From Bacillus sp. 103mf (GTDB taxonomy: Bacteria; Bacillota; Bacilli; Bacillales; Bacillaceae_G): a stretch of DNA of 64,000 nt. The translations under genes were made by a program, and so were the position numbers. The notes under the pieces were generated by a model that was given only the letters and a program-made list of their open reading frames with translations, had not been told where the DNA came from and ran no database searches. The stretch is taken from assembly GCF_900116295.1 (NCBI RefSeq), contig NZ_FPAF01000001.1, positions 806,001 through 870,000 of the forward strand, in the 5' to 3' direction. Below, in pieces: positions 36,374-45,170 of the stretch. Position 1 is the stretch's first letter. The number at the start of each line of letters is the position of its first letter.

Positions 36374-36499
36374 GTGCATTCAAATAAACAAAAGGTGTAT
36401 TATGTATGTATTTTTCATCTCATATCTTTAATATAAATATATATCATGAGGTGAAATATAAACATACTCCTAAACAAAATGTCGTATTTACCTATAAAA

Positions 36500-36530
36500 T
36501 GAGGCGCAGTATTTTATACTGCGCCTTGTT
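36500..36530. terminator. Bidirectional terminator
   Basis: AGGCGCAGTAT / ATACTGCGCCT, 11-bp perfect stem with a 3-base loop, behind the MidA-like gene (minus). T-rich on both sides. Confidence 0.85.
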
Positions 36531-37646
36531 TTATGAAAAGATATGCAAATAATGATCTAAATTAAATTGAGGCAACCCTTTTTGCTGAATGACAACATCA
36601 AAAGCATCGCTTATTCCACCTTGTAAAATCATAGAATGAATCGCGCGGTTTTTCTTTTGATTATCAGAAAATGGGTTACGATCTTCATGATTAACAAGTT
36701 GTTCTAAAATTCCTGCGGCAAGCAAAAATTCTCTTTGTTTCGTATGCCATACTGTTTGTAAGCCTTGTTCTTCGCAGGCAATCTTCAATGAATCCCAATG
36801 AATATGAGTTGTTATATCCATCTCTCCTGGAAATTGAAGAGGGTTACGAATCATTTGATGCTCATAATAACTTCGTAAACTTCCTTCACGACGAGCTGGG
36901 TGCATCCATTCTTCATTTGTATATCCATAATCGATTGTTATAAGTAAGCCTTCTTGTAACCATCTTGTGAGCTGTTTTACATAAACATTCATTTGTAATG
37001 GTACTTCAAATCGCTGTCCTTCATACAATTGAATTTGGTGTCTTTGTAAATAGCTTATAATCTGTTCATCATCTAACGGGCGCAATACTTCAATAAGTCC
37101 GCCTTCACTGTTATACTTTATGCGTACTTCATATAACACGCCTTCCCGCTTCTCAATTACTTCAACAGGAAACGCATCAAACAACTCGTTTGAAAAAACA
37201 ATTCCTGTAAAAGCGGCATCCAATTCATCATAGGATGCATATTGCGAAACGTTTGCAAAAGAAATAAGCTGCTGTTTTTGCAACCTTCTATGAAATGGAC
37301 TCACTTCTATAATAGAATATTGCATGTTTATAAACGTTTCAGGGGATATCGTTTGCCACTCTTGCAACACATCGTATGCAAACCTCCCTGTTCCACCACC
37401 AATTTCACATATATGGGGTGAAATAACTTCTCCTTTTACAAGCCGAATAAAAAAATGAGCAAATGTTTTTGCGTAAACAGAGGACACATTACTACTTGTA
37501 AAGAAGTCTCCTTGCCTGCCAATTTTTTCACGTTCTTTCATATAATAGCCGTTATTTACGTCATATAAAGCAAGGCTCATGTATGTACTATAAGAAATAG
37601 ACTGGTCTTTTTCTTTTTCCATCGCTTGTTTTAGAACGTGCTTCAT
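36531..37646 (-). CDS. MidA/NDUFAF7-like SAM-dependent methyltransferase
   Basis: 371 aa. It has the DUF185/COG1565 layout: N-terminal ISYSTYMSLALYDVNNGYYM, GRQGDFFTSSNVSS, SAM loop CEIGGGTGRFAYDVL (about residues 81-95) and VFSNELFDAFPVE. The mitochondrial relative methylates an arginine of complex I; the bacterial substrate is unknown. It begins 11 bp behind yqgX, so it is probably co-transcribed. Confidence 0.85.
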   Translation of the reverse strand: MKHVLKQAMEKEKDQSISYSTYMSLALYDVNNGYYMKEREKIGRQGDFFTSSNVSSVYAKTFAHFFIRLVKGEVISPHICEIGGGTGRFAYDVLQEWQTISPETFINMQYSIIEVSPFHRRLQKQQLISFANVSQYASYDELDAAFTGIVFSNELFDAFPVEVIEKREGVLYEVRIKYNSEGGLIEVLRPLDDEQIISYLQRHQIQLYEGQRFEVPLQMNVYVKQLTRWLQEGLLITIDYGYTNEEWMHPARREGSLRSYYEHQMIRNPLQFPGEMDITTHIHWDSLKIACEEQGLQTVWHTKQREFLLAAGILEQLVNHEDRNPFSDNQKKNRAIHSMILQGGISDAFDVVIQQKGLPQFNLDHYLHIFS

Positions 37647-37657
37647 CGCCGTTCCCC

Positions 37658-38287
37658 TTATTGTAAAAATGGATTATTTTCTTTTTCAAAGCCAATAGTT
37701 GTTTCTGGGCCATGCCCACATAACACGCTTGTATTATCGGGTAATACAAATAACTTCTCCTCAATACTCATAATTAATTCTTGGAAGCTACCTCCTGGTA
37801 AATCAGTGCGCCCAATGCTCATTTGAAATAAAACATCCCCTGAAACTACAGCGTTTGCCTCTTTGCAATAGTACGAAATACTTCCTGGTGAATGCCCCGG
37901 CGTTTCAAACATATCAAACGTAAACGAACCAATTGTTAATGTTCCTTCTCCTTCAATGATGTGATCCGCAGGTTTTGCCGTAATACTACGATTCATCATA
38001 AAAATTTGTGAACCATTAACAGTAGCATCTCCTAACCAATCCGCTTCTTCTTGATGAACATATACTGGAACTTGAAAAGCAGTACGTACTTCATCCACTG
38101 CACCAATATGATCGAAATGTGCATGTGTTAATAAAATAGCTAATGGTTTTAATTGTTCTTGTTTTACATAATTTATAAGTTTTTCTCCTTCATTACCTGG
38201 GTCAAAAATAATACATTCTTTTTGATCGTTACTTAAAATATATGCATTTGTTTGTAGTGGTCCTAATGGCATTTGAATCCAATTCAT
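37658..38287 (-). CDS. yqgX: MBL-fold hydrolase YqgX (glyoxalase II-like)
   Basis: 209 aa from the ATG at 38287 (TGGAGGAG upstream). It begins MNWIQMPLGPLQTNAYIL. The metal ligands are in LTHAHFDHIGAV (HxHxDH), ETPGHSPGS, SGDVLF and CGHGPETT. The family includes hydroxyacylglutathione hydrolase-like and related thioester hydrolases, so the substrate is uncertain. First gene of a pair with the MidA-like methyltransferase and divergent from the DUF2759 gene. Confidence 0.88.
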   Translation of the reverse strand: MNWIQMPLGPLQTNAYILSNDQKECIIFDPGNEGEKLINYVKQEQLKPLAILLTHAHFDHIGAVDEVRTAFQVPVYVHQEEADWLGDATVNGSQIFMMNRSITAKPADHIIEGEGTLTIGSFTFDMFETPGHSPGSISYYCKEANAVVSGDVLFQMSIGRTDLPGGSFQELIMSIEEKLFVLPDNTSVLCGHGPETTIGFEKENNPFLQ

Positions 38288-38451
38288 CCTTAATCTCCTC
38301 CAGTCATGACACTCACTTTCATCATACAACATTTTCTTCTTATAAGAAACGAAACGATACCTCGACAACTATATAGAAAACATGTACAATAAAAAATGAA
38401 AAAATATTACAAAAACTCAGACAAAAAACGAGAGAGTAGAGGAGGATATGT

Positions 38452-38625
38452 ATGGGTCTTGTTATTATTTTTGCGTTAGTCACTCTGTTAGCTGTATACT
38501 CTTCTCTTAAAACGTTGCGAGACAAGAACCTTCTTGCTGGAGGATTTTCCCTTGCAACTGTACTTGTTTTCGGGTGGTTTACAGTCATGACAGTGCTAAA
38601 CAATGGCTATCCACCAACACATTAA
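38452..38625 (+). CDS. DUF2759-like small membrane protein
   Basis: 57 aa with two hydrophobic segments (MGLVIIFALVTLLAVYSSL at the start, then GGFSLATVLVFGWFTVM). GGAGG lies eight bases before the ATG and a terminator follows. The pattern and its position beside yqgX match the DUF2759 proteins of Bacillus. Function unknown. Confidence 0.8.
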   Translation: MGLVIIFALVTLLAVYSSLKTLRDKNLLAGGFSLATVLVFGWFTVMTVLNNGYPPTH

Positions 38626-38667
38626 GCAATTGTTTACAATCTCTACATACATCATGATTTCTAGCAT

Positions 38668-38702
38668 ATGAAAAAGGAAGGGTTTTCCCTTCCTTTTTCT
38701 TT
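38668..38702 (+). terminator. Terminator of the DUF2759-like gene
   Basis: AAAAAGGAAGGG / CCCTTCCTTTTT stem with a short loop, then TCTTTTC. Confidence 0.88.
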
Positions 38703-38723
38703 TCTTGCTCATCTTCTACAAAT

Positions 38724-38880
38724 ATAAAGTGAAACTTCCATCAGTGGAGAGTTTTTTTCATCTCCCACTGATGGTTAGTTGAACCAATCGGGCTTTTACG
38801 GGCAGTTATCCCCCACCTATCTTCTTCGCTTTCTCTGAATCTTGAGGTGGGGGTCTTACTGCCCGTTAATGCGGGATAAA
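38724..38880 (+). repeat. bcr1-like repeat, full-length reference copy (157 bp)
   Basis: ATAAA at both edges (38724-38728 and 38876-38880). The left end AGTGAAACTTCCATCAGTGG leads a long hairpin. Then GGTTAGTTGAACCAATCGGG, CTTTTACGGGCAG, TTCTCTGAATCTTGAGGTGG, GGTCTTACTGCCCG and GCGGGATAAA. Length and TTTAT/ATAAA edges agree with the published bcr1 element. Confidence 0.93.
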
Positions 38881-38891
38881 GCTTTATTTTA

Positions 38892-39869
38892 TTACTTTGC
38901 TTCATAAATATACTTTTTCACAAGCCATGCTCCGCCAATTACCCCAGCATCATTACCAAGTGTCGCAATTGCTAGTTTTGTACTTTTAACAGCACGTGAA
39001 AATGCATATTGTTCAAAATAACGTTGAATTGGTTGTAACAATGCATCACCTGCTTTTGATACACCGCCGCCAATAACAATTTTCTCTGGATTTAATGTAC
39101 TAGATAAATTTGCTACTGCTAGCCCTAAATACGAAGCAACCTTTTCGACTACCGTTTTTGCTAATGCATCACCTTGTGCAAGTGCGTCAAACACATCTTT
39201 AGATGTAATCTGTCCTTCTTGTTCTAACACCCTACGTAATACACTAGCCTCATCTGTTTCCTGCATGTTTTGCATTGCAACCCGTACAATACCAGTTGCA
39301 GAAGAAACAGTTTCTAAGCATCCTGATTTTCCACAGTTACAAGCAAAACCATTTTCCGTTACAACTGTAATATGACCAATTTCGCCGGCCGCTCCGCTTA
39401 CACCATGGACAATTTCACCGTTTACGATAACGCCGCCACCAACACCCGTTCCAAGCGTCATACAAATAATATCTTTTGAACCTTCCCCAGCACCCTTCCA
39501 CATTTCTCCAAGCGCTGCAATATTCGCATCATTATCAACGACAACTGGTAAACCCGTTTCTACTTCTAATAAATCTTTAAGAGGATAGTTTTTCCACCCT
39601 AAGTTTACTGCTTCATAAATCATTCCAGAAGCACCGTGAACCGGCCCCGGGGCACCCATCCCAATTCCAGCCAGTTTGCTTTTTAACTCACCTAATTCTT
39701 GTAACTTTTTATCAATTGCTTTCGCAATATCAAGTGTAATATGTTTTCCTTGTTCACTTGTATTCGTTGGGATTTCCCATTTATGTATAAACTCACCATA
39801 AATATTAATAAATGCTAATTTAATTGTTGTTCCACCAAGATCAACACCAACCAACCATTTCTCTTCCAT
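38892..39869 (-). CDS. glcK: Glucokinase (ROK family)
   Basis: 325 aa. Phosphorylates glucose with ATP. The N-terminal phosphate loop is GVDLGGTTIKLAF (residues 8-20). The catalytic Asp lies in VVDNDANIAALGE, and the ROK zinc motif CNCGKSGCLET is intact. GAAGGAG precedes the ATG. Neighbour yqgQ upstream matches the B. subtilis yqgQ-glcK order, though a family A repeat lies between. Confidence 0.95.
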   Translation of the reverse strand: MEEKWLVGVDLGGTTIKLAFINIYGEFIHKWEIPTNTSEQGKHITLDIAKAIDKKLQELGELKSKLAGIGMGAPGPVHGASGMIYEAVNLGWKNYPLKDLLEVETGLPVVVDNDANIAALGEMWKGAGEGSKDIICMTLGTGVGGGVIVNGEIVHGVSGAAGEIGHITVVTENGFACNCGKSGCLETVSSATGIVRVAMQNMQETDEASVLRRVLEQEGQITSKDVFDALAQGDALAKTVVEKVASYLGLAVANLSSTLNPEKIVIGGGVSKAGDALLQPIQRYFEQYAFSRAVKSTKLAIATLGNDAGVIGGAWLVKKYIYEAK

Positions 39870-39909
39870 GTCATTCTCCTTCTTTCCTCTGTTTCTCCAG
39901 CCATTCGCT

Positions 39910-40113
39910 AATCAAACATTTTGATTTCTCAACATATAAACCACTGCTATACAGAACAAAAAGTAATCTACACTCATTTTCTCTCTTTGTTTTCGTATGA
40001 CACATGGCAGAAAAGGGATTTGACCGCTTCTATGCATGGCCAGATGCTCTCGCCCGCCTTAAGAAAGTTGTTTTTATGTTGTTTTTATGTTGTTTTTCAA
40101 TTTGTATTTACAT
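39910..40113 (-). repeat. Dispersed repeat family A, full-length copy
   Basis: The left end on the minus strand (CATGTAAATACAAATTGAAA) contains the last codons and stop of yqgQ. The core GAGCATCTGGCCATGCATAG is followed by TCTGCCATGTGTC, TCTGTATAGCAGTGG and the right end near 39910. It separates yqgQ from glcK. A 17-bp duplication (GTTTTTATGTT twice) lies near the left end. Confidence 0.85.
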
Positions 40114-40303
40114 GTACTTCTTTTTGAATTTCTTGCTTTAATAAAAACAAGGCAGTTTGATAATCTTTCGGTTCAATAAGCTGTGATTTATATAATTCAC
40201 GAAGCTCATCGCCCATTAATTGTAAATCTGCAACACGATCTCCTGTATAAATAATCGTTCCAAATTGCTTTAATAATTGTTGAATATCATAAATAGATTT
40301 CAT
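40097..40303 (-). CDS. yqgQ: YqgQ family protein
   Basis: 68 aa. It begins MKSIYDIQQLLKQFGTIIYT and is helical, with GDRVADLQLMGDELRELY matching the DUF910/YqgQ family. The function is unknown; a nucleic-acid-binding role has been proposed from structure. The last four residues (VNTN) and the stop lie in a family A repeat, so the native C-terminus may have been altered. The B. subtilis neighbour yqgP (rhomboid) is absent at this place. Confidence 0.88.
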   Translation of the reverse strand: MKSIYDIQQLLKQFGTIIYTGDRVADLQLMGDELRELYKSQLIEPKDYQTALFLLKQEIQKEVHVNTN

Positions 40304-40416
40304 TTTTTCACCCTCTAAATGTCTACTTACTATAAAAACATAATAAGAAAACGTTCACATAGTTTATTATAATAAACATAAAAAAGAATCGTCAATTTAT
40401 AATTTGTCTATATAAG

Positions 40417-40986
40417 TTATAAAATAGAAAACGTTTCTTTTTCTGTAATAATTTTCTGTACAGTCTTATCAAACGGTTCAACTGGAATATGAGAAACAAT
40501 TTGAAAATCAAAAACTAATGATAGCGTTTTCCTTTTATAGTTCACAAGATAACGATCATAATATCCTCCGCCATACCCTACACGCTCTCCTTTTCGTGTA
40601 AAGGCAACACCTGGTACAAGAAGTAAATCTATCTCCTCTGCTAATACCTCTTCTGTCATAGACGCATCTGGCTCTCGTAAATTCATATAAACGGTTTCTA
40701 ATTGTTCAAAACCTGTAATTTGATGGAATGTCATTGTTCTCGTTTCACGATTACATTTTGGAATAACAATTGCTTTTCCTTCTTCCCATGCTTTTTCAAT
40801 AATTGCATATGTATTTACTTCGCGCTCCATAGAAAGTGTAATCCCAATTGTTTTAGCCTCAATCCATTCTCGTTGTTTATATAGAGAATCTGCAATTTTT
40901 TCTGATAAAGTCGTATACTGTTCTTCTGATAAAGCATTCATACGCTGTAATATTTCTGTTCGTAATCTTTTTTTCTCTTCTTTCAT
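40417..40986 (-). CDS. yqgN: 5-formyltetrahydrofolate cyclo-ligase
   Basis: 189 aa. Converts 5-formyl-THF to 5,10-methenyl-THF with ATP. The signature LVPGVAFTRKGERVGYGGGYYDRY (in parts, LLVPGVAFT and GYGGGYYDRYL) is complete, and the N-terminus has KKRLRTEILQRM. GGGGGAATTCAAA precedes the ATG. Positioned as in B. subtilis. It supports the one-carbon pool used by the gcv and met operons in this window. Confidence 0.93.
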   Translation of the reverse strand: MKEEKKRLRTEILQRMNALSEEQYTTLSEKIADSLYKQREWIEAKTIGITLSMEREVNTYAIIEKAWEEGKAIVIPKCNRETRTMTFHQITGFEQLETVYMNLREPDASMTEEVLAEEIDLLLVPGVAFTRKGERVGYGGGYYDRYLVNYKRKTLSLVFDFQIVSHIPVEPFDKTVQKIITEKETFSIL

Positions 40987-41008
40987 TTTGAATTCCCCCT
41001 ATATACAA

Positions 41009-41037
41009 AAGAAACAGTAGGAAAATATTCCTACTGC
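41009..41037 (-). terminator. Terminator of rpmG
   Basis: GCAGTAGGAA / TTCCTACTG stem followed by TTTCTTTTG on the minus strand, touching the rpmG stop. Confidence 0.85.
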
Positions 41038-41187
41038 TTACTTTGTTTCGCGGTGTAACGTAGACTTCTTGTCACGCTTGCAATATTTTTTAAGCTCAAG
41101 ACGCTCAGCGTTGTTACGTTTGTTTTTCTTAGAGATATAGTTACGATCTCCGCATTCTGTACATGCTAGAGTAATATTCACACGCAT
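41038..41187 (-). CDS. rpmG: 50S ribosomal protein L33
   Basis: 49 aa. It begins [20 protein letters not shown] and ends [15 protein letters not shown], the standard L33 pattern. CxxC is kept in the first half; the second half has one Cys, so the zinc ribbon is incomplete in the way usual for this paralogue. GGAGGG precedes the ATG. A single-gene unit with its own terminator. Confidence 0.95.
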   Translation of the reverse strand: MRVNITLACTECGDRNYISKKNKRNNAERLELKKYCKRDKKSTLHRETK

Positions 41188-41257
41188 TCTTATTTCCCTC
41201 CAGTCACTAATAACTTAAATCAGACTATACCATAATAACACTTTTAAAACAAAAATT

Positions 41258-43621
41258 CTACACCTTTTGATATTGTCTAATTTTTTCTATAAGATTATCC
41301 ATATTCTCCTTTGCTATAACTGGATTTCTTGCATGGGAATACACGAGAAATTTCGGTTGATTTACATCCGAAACAATATAAGACCACTCTTCTTCTGCAT
41401 GTGTAAACTTAATTCCTTCTAATACTTCAAACTCTCGCTGCGCCATATCTCGTAGCAACATCCCTAACACTTTTCCTTTCTCATTCCATGAACAAACTAC
41501 TTCATCACACAATAAATAAAGTGGTGGGTATTGCTCTAACATCGCTGGCAATGTTTTCCCTTGAAGAACAATTAACTCCAATAATTTACCAACTCGAAAT
41601 AAAATATCTTGCTGCCACCTCATTTGCAATAACTTCTTATTCTCATTATGCATATAAAAAAGAAGATAACATTCTCCTAATTTCAATGATAATGGATAGA
41701 AACATTCGTCTTTTTCAAACAATAAATTAGGAATATCAATCTCTTCACAATTTGTATTTTTGTAAATATTCCCATAAGGATCGTATAATTCAAATTCGTT
41801 CCCTTGCTCACGAAAGATAATAGCCATATCCGCTTGGCTCGATTTCATTAATGACTTGATGTGTTCTTTTTGCTCAGTGGCATATATCCACGTTACTGTA
41901 CAGCCGATTTTCTGTAAAAATAAGAATAGCAAAGGCTGAAACATTTCATCCCACTTATTTATAAGAAGATGAAATTGTTGTTTTTTTATAGCAGGTACAT
42001 CTATTAATTCCAAAGCAGATTCAATATACATTTCTGAACAAACATGTATGACCTCGTTATTCCCAATTTTTTTACAATTGATATACCGAAATGACTCTGC
42101 CATATACAAATTTTCGATCTCTTTTTGCTTTTTATACGTTAATCCCATTCCTTCTCCATTATAAAATTGAATAACAAGTTTCTCATCTTGCCCCTTATAA
42201 AAAAACACTCCGCCAACGACATTTGTTTGCTCGGTTGCATATCGGAAGCAAGATTCATTCATTTCTTGGCATTCCATTGTATGCACTCCCACTGTATGAA
42301 CAGCATGTAAAAAAATATGTTTAAACATTTGTGCTTCTGCATGTGTACTACTACCAATCAGCAAACTTTCTCCTTCTGCTAATAAAGAACCATATGCCAT
42401 CGCCAATTTTACGACAATTTGTGGCGTAATATCTAAATTACTTCTACCGCAAATACGACTTTTCTGCAAAAAACACGAAATATTTTCATGTTCTGTAATT
42501 CCAGATGAAGCAATAATTGTACTGCTCTCAACTATCTTCTCTGGCCATACTTTCCCTTTCGTCTTAATCACTGCATTCTGACCAATTCGGCACTGATCAG
42601 CCACAACACTCTTTTCAAATAAAGTAACTCCATCTTCAATAATTGTACTGGCTCCAATTGTAGTTCCAATCAATTCGCATCGCTTTCCTACATACGTATG
42701 AGCGAGTAAAATACTTTTTTTAAGGCGAGTATATGCAGAAATTAAGCTATGCTTACCAATAATAGAATACGGTTCAATAATAACTCCTGTTTTCACTGTT
42801 GTTCCCTCACCAATAAAAGCAGGTCCGTGTATCTTTGTTCCCTTTTCAATTGTTACATCTTCTCCAATCCATACCATTGGTAACACTTCTGTATATGAAA
42901 TAGGTACATGAACTTTCTTCGTAAGCAAGTCAAATTGAGCTTGGCGATATTGAGTAAACGTTCCAATATCAAGCCAATATCCATTCGCTACATATCCATA
43001 CATTGCTTCTTTGTTTTCTAATAAAGGAAATACATGGTGACTAAAATCAAAAAACGTATGAGGTGTAATATAAGAAAAAATGTCGGGGTCCATGATATAA
43101 ATACCGGTGTTTACTGTATTGGAAATTACTTCATTCCAACTTGGTTTTTCAATATATTTAATAATTTCATAATGCTGATTTGTAACAACTAATCCATAAG
43201 ATGATGGATTAACTACTTCTTTCACAAACATCGTAACGATTCCACTATGACTATTATGAAAATCAATTCCTTTAGATAGATGAAAATCTGTTAGTGCATC
43301 TCCGCTAATTACAACAAATGGCTCATCTAAAAACTTCTCTGCTTGTTTTACACTTCCCGCCGTACCAAGAGGAGGAGTATCTTCAAAGTAATATAGTTTC
43401 ACTCCCCACTTACTACCATCACCAAAATAATTTTGAATAACAGAACTCATATATTGAACAGTAATAGCAATTTCGCGAATACCATGCTGTTTCAGTAGTT
43501 CAATACTGTATTCCATCACTGGCTTTTGTAGTAGAGGTAACATGGGCTTTGGAAGGTTACATGTTAACGGACGTAAACGCGTCCCTTTCCCTCCAGCTAA
43601 AATAACCCCCTTCATCGGCAT
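41258..43621 (-). CDS. Sugar nucleotidyltransferase fused to a degenerate phosphomannomutase-like domain
   Basis: 787 aa (785 if the second ATG at 43615 is used; both follow GGAGG). Residues 1-235 form an NTP-transferase domain with GGKGTRLRPLT and KPMLPL, as in mannose-1-phosphate guanylyl- or glucose-1-phosphate nucleotidyltransferases. About 245-375 is a left-handed hexapeptide helix. About 385-787 aligns in outline with phosphoglucomutase/phosphomannomutase, but the catalytic serine loop (T-x-SHNP) is replaced by VFFYKGQDEK and the nucleotide-binding DTR loop by SSTHAEA. That part is probably not a mutase. It directly follows the glycosyltransferase gene, so both probably serve one glycan. 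Confidence 0.82.
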   Translation of the reverse strand: MPMKGVILAGGKGTRLRPLTCNLPKPMLPLLQKPVMEYSIELLKQHGIREIAITVQYMSSVIQNYFGDGSKWGVKLYYFEDTPPLGTAGSVKQAEKFLDEPFVVISGDALTDFHLSKGIDFHNSHSGIVTMFVKEVVNPSSYGLVVTNQHYEIIKYIEKPSWNEVISNTVNTGIYIMDPDIFSYITPHTFFDFSHHVFPLLENKEAMYGYVANGYWLDIGTFTQYRQAQFDLLTKKVHVPISYTEVLPMVWIGEDVTIEKGTKIHGPAFIGEGTTVKTGVIIEPYSIIGKHSLISAYTRLKKSILLAHTYVGKRCELIGTTIGASTIIEDGVTLFEKSVVADQCRIGQNAVIKTKGKVWPEKIVESSTIIASSGITEHENISCFLQKSRICGRSNLDITPQIVVKLAMAYGSLLAEGESLLIGSSTHAEAQMFKHIFLHAVHTVGVHTMECQEMNESCFRYATEQTNVVGGVFFYKGQDEKLVIQFYNGEGMGLTYKKQKEIENLYMAESFRYINCKKIGNNEVIHVCSEMYIESALELIDVPAIKKQQFHLLINKWDEMFQPLLFLFLQKIGCTVTWIYATEQKEHIKSLMKSSQADMAIIFREQGNEFELYDPYGNIYKNTNCEEIDIPNLLFEKDECFYPLSLKLGECYLLFYMHNENKKLLQMRWQQDILFRVGKLLELIVLQGKTLPAMLEQYPPLYLLCDEVVCSWNEKGKVLGMLLRDMAQREFEVLEGIKFTHAEEEWSYIVSDVNQPKFLVYSHARNPVIAKENMDNLIEKIRQYQKV

Positions 43622-44812
43622 TCAACCTCCACATTTATGATGTTGAACTGCTTTTTCATACGTATGTGCGGTCGCTCTTGCAATTTCACTCCAATTATAG
43701 TGAACAAGAACATCTTCATATCCTTTATTTGCTGCGCACTGAGCAATTTCTGGTTGCTCTATAATACATATTAATTTCTCATTCAAACTTTGCGCACAGC
43801 CTGCTTTCATTAGAAATCCATTCACACCCTCTATAATAATCTCTTGCAGGCCGCCTACACGCGAAACTAAAACTGGTTTCTTTGCTAGCATTCCTTCTAA
43901 CGCAACAATTCCAAAAGGCTCATACAAGCTTGGAATCAACAATACATCACATCTTTGGAAAAACGCCCGTTGCTCTTCTTCCGTAATATGACCAAGAAAA
44001 AGAATAGAATGTTGCAGTCCTCTTCTCTGAACAACCGCACGGTACTGTTCTAACATAGTTCCTTGACCTGCAATAATAAATAAAACTTGCGGGTACCGCT
44101 GGGTAATATGTGGTGCTGCCTCAATAATGGTATAGAAACCCTTCTCATTCACAATACGACCAATTGAAAATACAACCAATCGATCCGATAAATGATAGCG
44201 CTTTGTGATTTCTAGTGAAGGCGTAACCGCATGGAAAAAATTACAATCAATTCCATTCGGATGTACTATAACGCCTTCACTATTTATTTCGAAATTCCGC
44301 ATAACTTCGCTCTTCATAAACTGACTACAAACAATTACAACATTAGATTCTTTTACTAGCTCTTTTTCATGCATATGTATTTTCCATTGCAATGATGTAT
44401 AAATCCCGCTATTCCGTCCATGTTCCGTTGCATGCACTGTCGTAACAAGAGTTAACTGTTGCTTTTTTTGTAAATCCATAGCACAAATAGCAACAAGCCA
44501 ATCATGAGCATGAATTACATCAAACACATAACCTTTACATAGCTCTTGTGTATAAGCAAGCATAGATTTGTTTAACGCAGCAATCCACTCATAAAAATGA
44601 TACTTTTCACGATAATCAACTGAAACACGATGTACATGTACACCATGTACCTTTTCATATGTTGTACATTGCTCTTCGTGTACAGTTACTACATGCACGT
44701 CATGTCCATAATATGCAAGAGCTCGTGATAATTCATACACATGCCTTCCAAGACCCCCTACCATCATCGGGGGATATTCCCATGCCAACATTAAAATACG
44801 CAAAGGCTCCAT
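43622..44812 (-). CDS. Glycosyltransferase family 4 (glycogen-synthase-like)
   Basis: 396 aa from the ATG at 44812 (AGAGGGATGT upstream). The open frame continues upstream but into repeat DNA. It begins MEPLRILMLAWEYPPMMVGG, with the donor-loop glycines GGLGRHVYELSRAL. The C-terminal domain carries FSIGRIVNEKGF, LFLGHITEE and the E-x7-E motif EPFGIVALEGM. The product is unknown; UDP- or ADP-sugar donor is likely. It abuts the nucleotidyltransferase gene, which may supply the donor. Its promoter region is entirely bcr1-like repeat. Confidence 0.87.
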   Translation of the reverse strand: MEPLRILMLAWEYPPMMVGGLGRHVYELSRALAYYGHDVHVVTVHEEQCTTYEKVHGVHVHRVSVDYREKYHFYEWIAALNKSMLAYTQELCKGYVFDVIHAHDWLVAICAMDLQKKQQLTLVTTVHATEHGRNSGIYTSLQWKIHMHEKELVKESNVVIVCSQFMKSEVMRNFEINSEGVIVHPNGIDCNFFHAVTPSLEITKRYHLSDRLVVFSIGRIVNEKGFYTIIEAAPHITQRYPQVLFIIAGQGTMLEQYRAVVQRRGLQHSILFLGHITEEEQRAFFQRCDVLLIPSLYEPFGIVALEGMLAKKPVLVSRVGGLQEIIIEGVNGFLMKAGCAQSLNEKLICIIEQPEIAQCAANKGYEDVLVHYNWSEIARATAHTYEKAVQHHKCGG

Positions 44813-44841
44813 ACATCCCTCTTTTCTCTTCATATAGAAGA

Positions 44842-44966
44842 ATAAAGTGAAACTTCCTTTCATGAACGCCTTTCTCATGAGAGGTTAGTTGAACCAATCG
44901 GGCTCTTACGGATGGTTTGATTTTCTTCTTGCTTGTACTTCTTACCAGCCGTTTGAGCGGGGTAAA
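44842..44966 (+). repeat. bcr1-like repeat, diverged
   Basis: ATAAAGTGAAACTTCC at 44842, hairpin arms CATGAACG / CTCATGAG, GGTTAGTTGAACCAATCGGG, CTCTTACGGATGG and the right end GAGCGGGGTAAA. It lies upstream of the glycosyltransferase gene. Confidence 0.8.
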
Positions 44967-45170
44967 GTGAAACTTCCACGCATCATAAAAGTAAGCGTTT
45001 TCTTGAAATCGCATTATAATCCATCTTATCACCGCAACAAGAAAGTAACAATAATCCTTTTTTGTAATATTTTGACTGAAAAAAAGGAACGCTTTCGCAT
45101 TCCTCTCGTAATAAGTTTTATCTCGCACCAACGGGCAGTAAGCCCCCCACTGACAGAATTTTCACTTTAT
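44963..45170 (-). repeat. Composite bcr1-like element with inverted left ends
   Basis: Starts with GTAAAGTGAAACTTCCACGC on the plus strand, sharing GTAAA with the element before it, and ends at 45170 with a second left end on the minus strand (ATAAAGTGAAAATTC, then CTGTCAGTGGGGGGC). The middle holds a small hairpin (AGGAACGC/GCATTCCT). The terminal ATAAA contains the phoU stop codon. Confidence 0.7.

Noticed and set aside
38340-38603. 87-aa minus-strand frame upstream of yqgX
   Set aside because: It overlaps the DUF2759-like gene on the other strand, which has a strong binding site, terminator and membrane-protein pattern.
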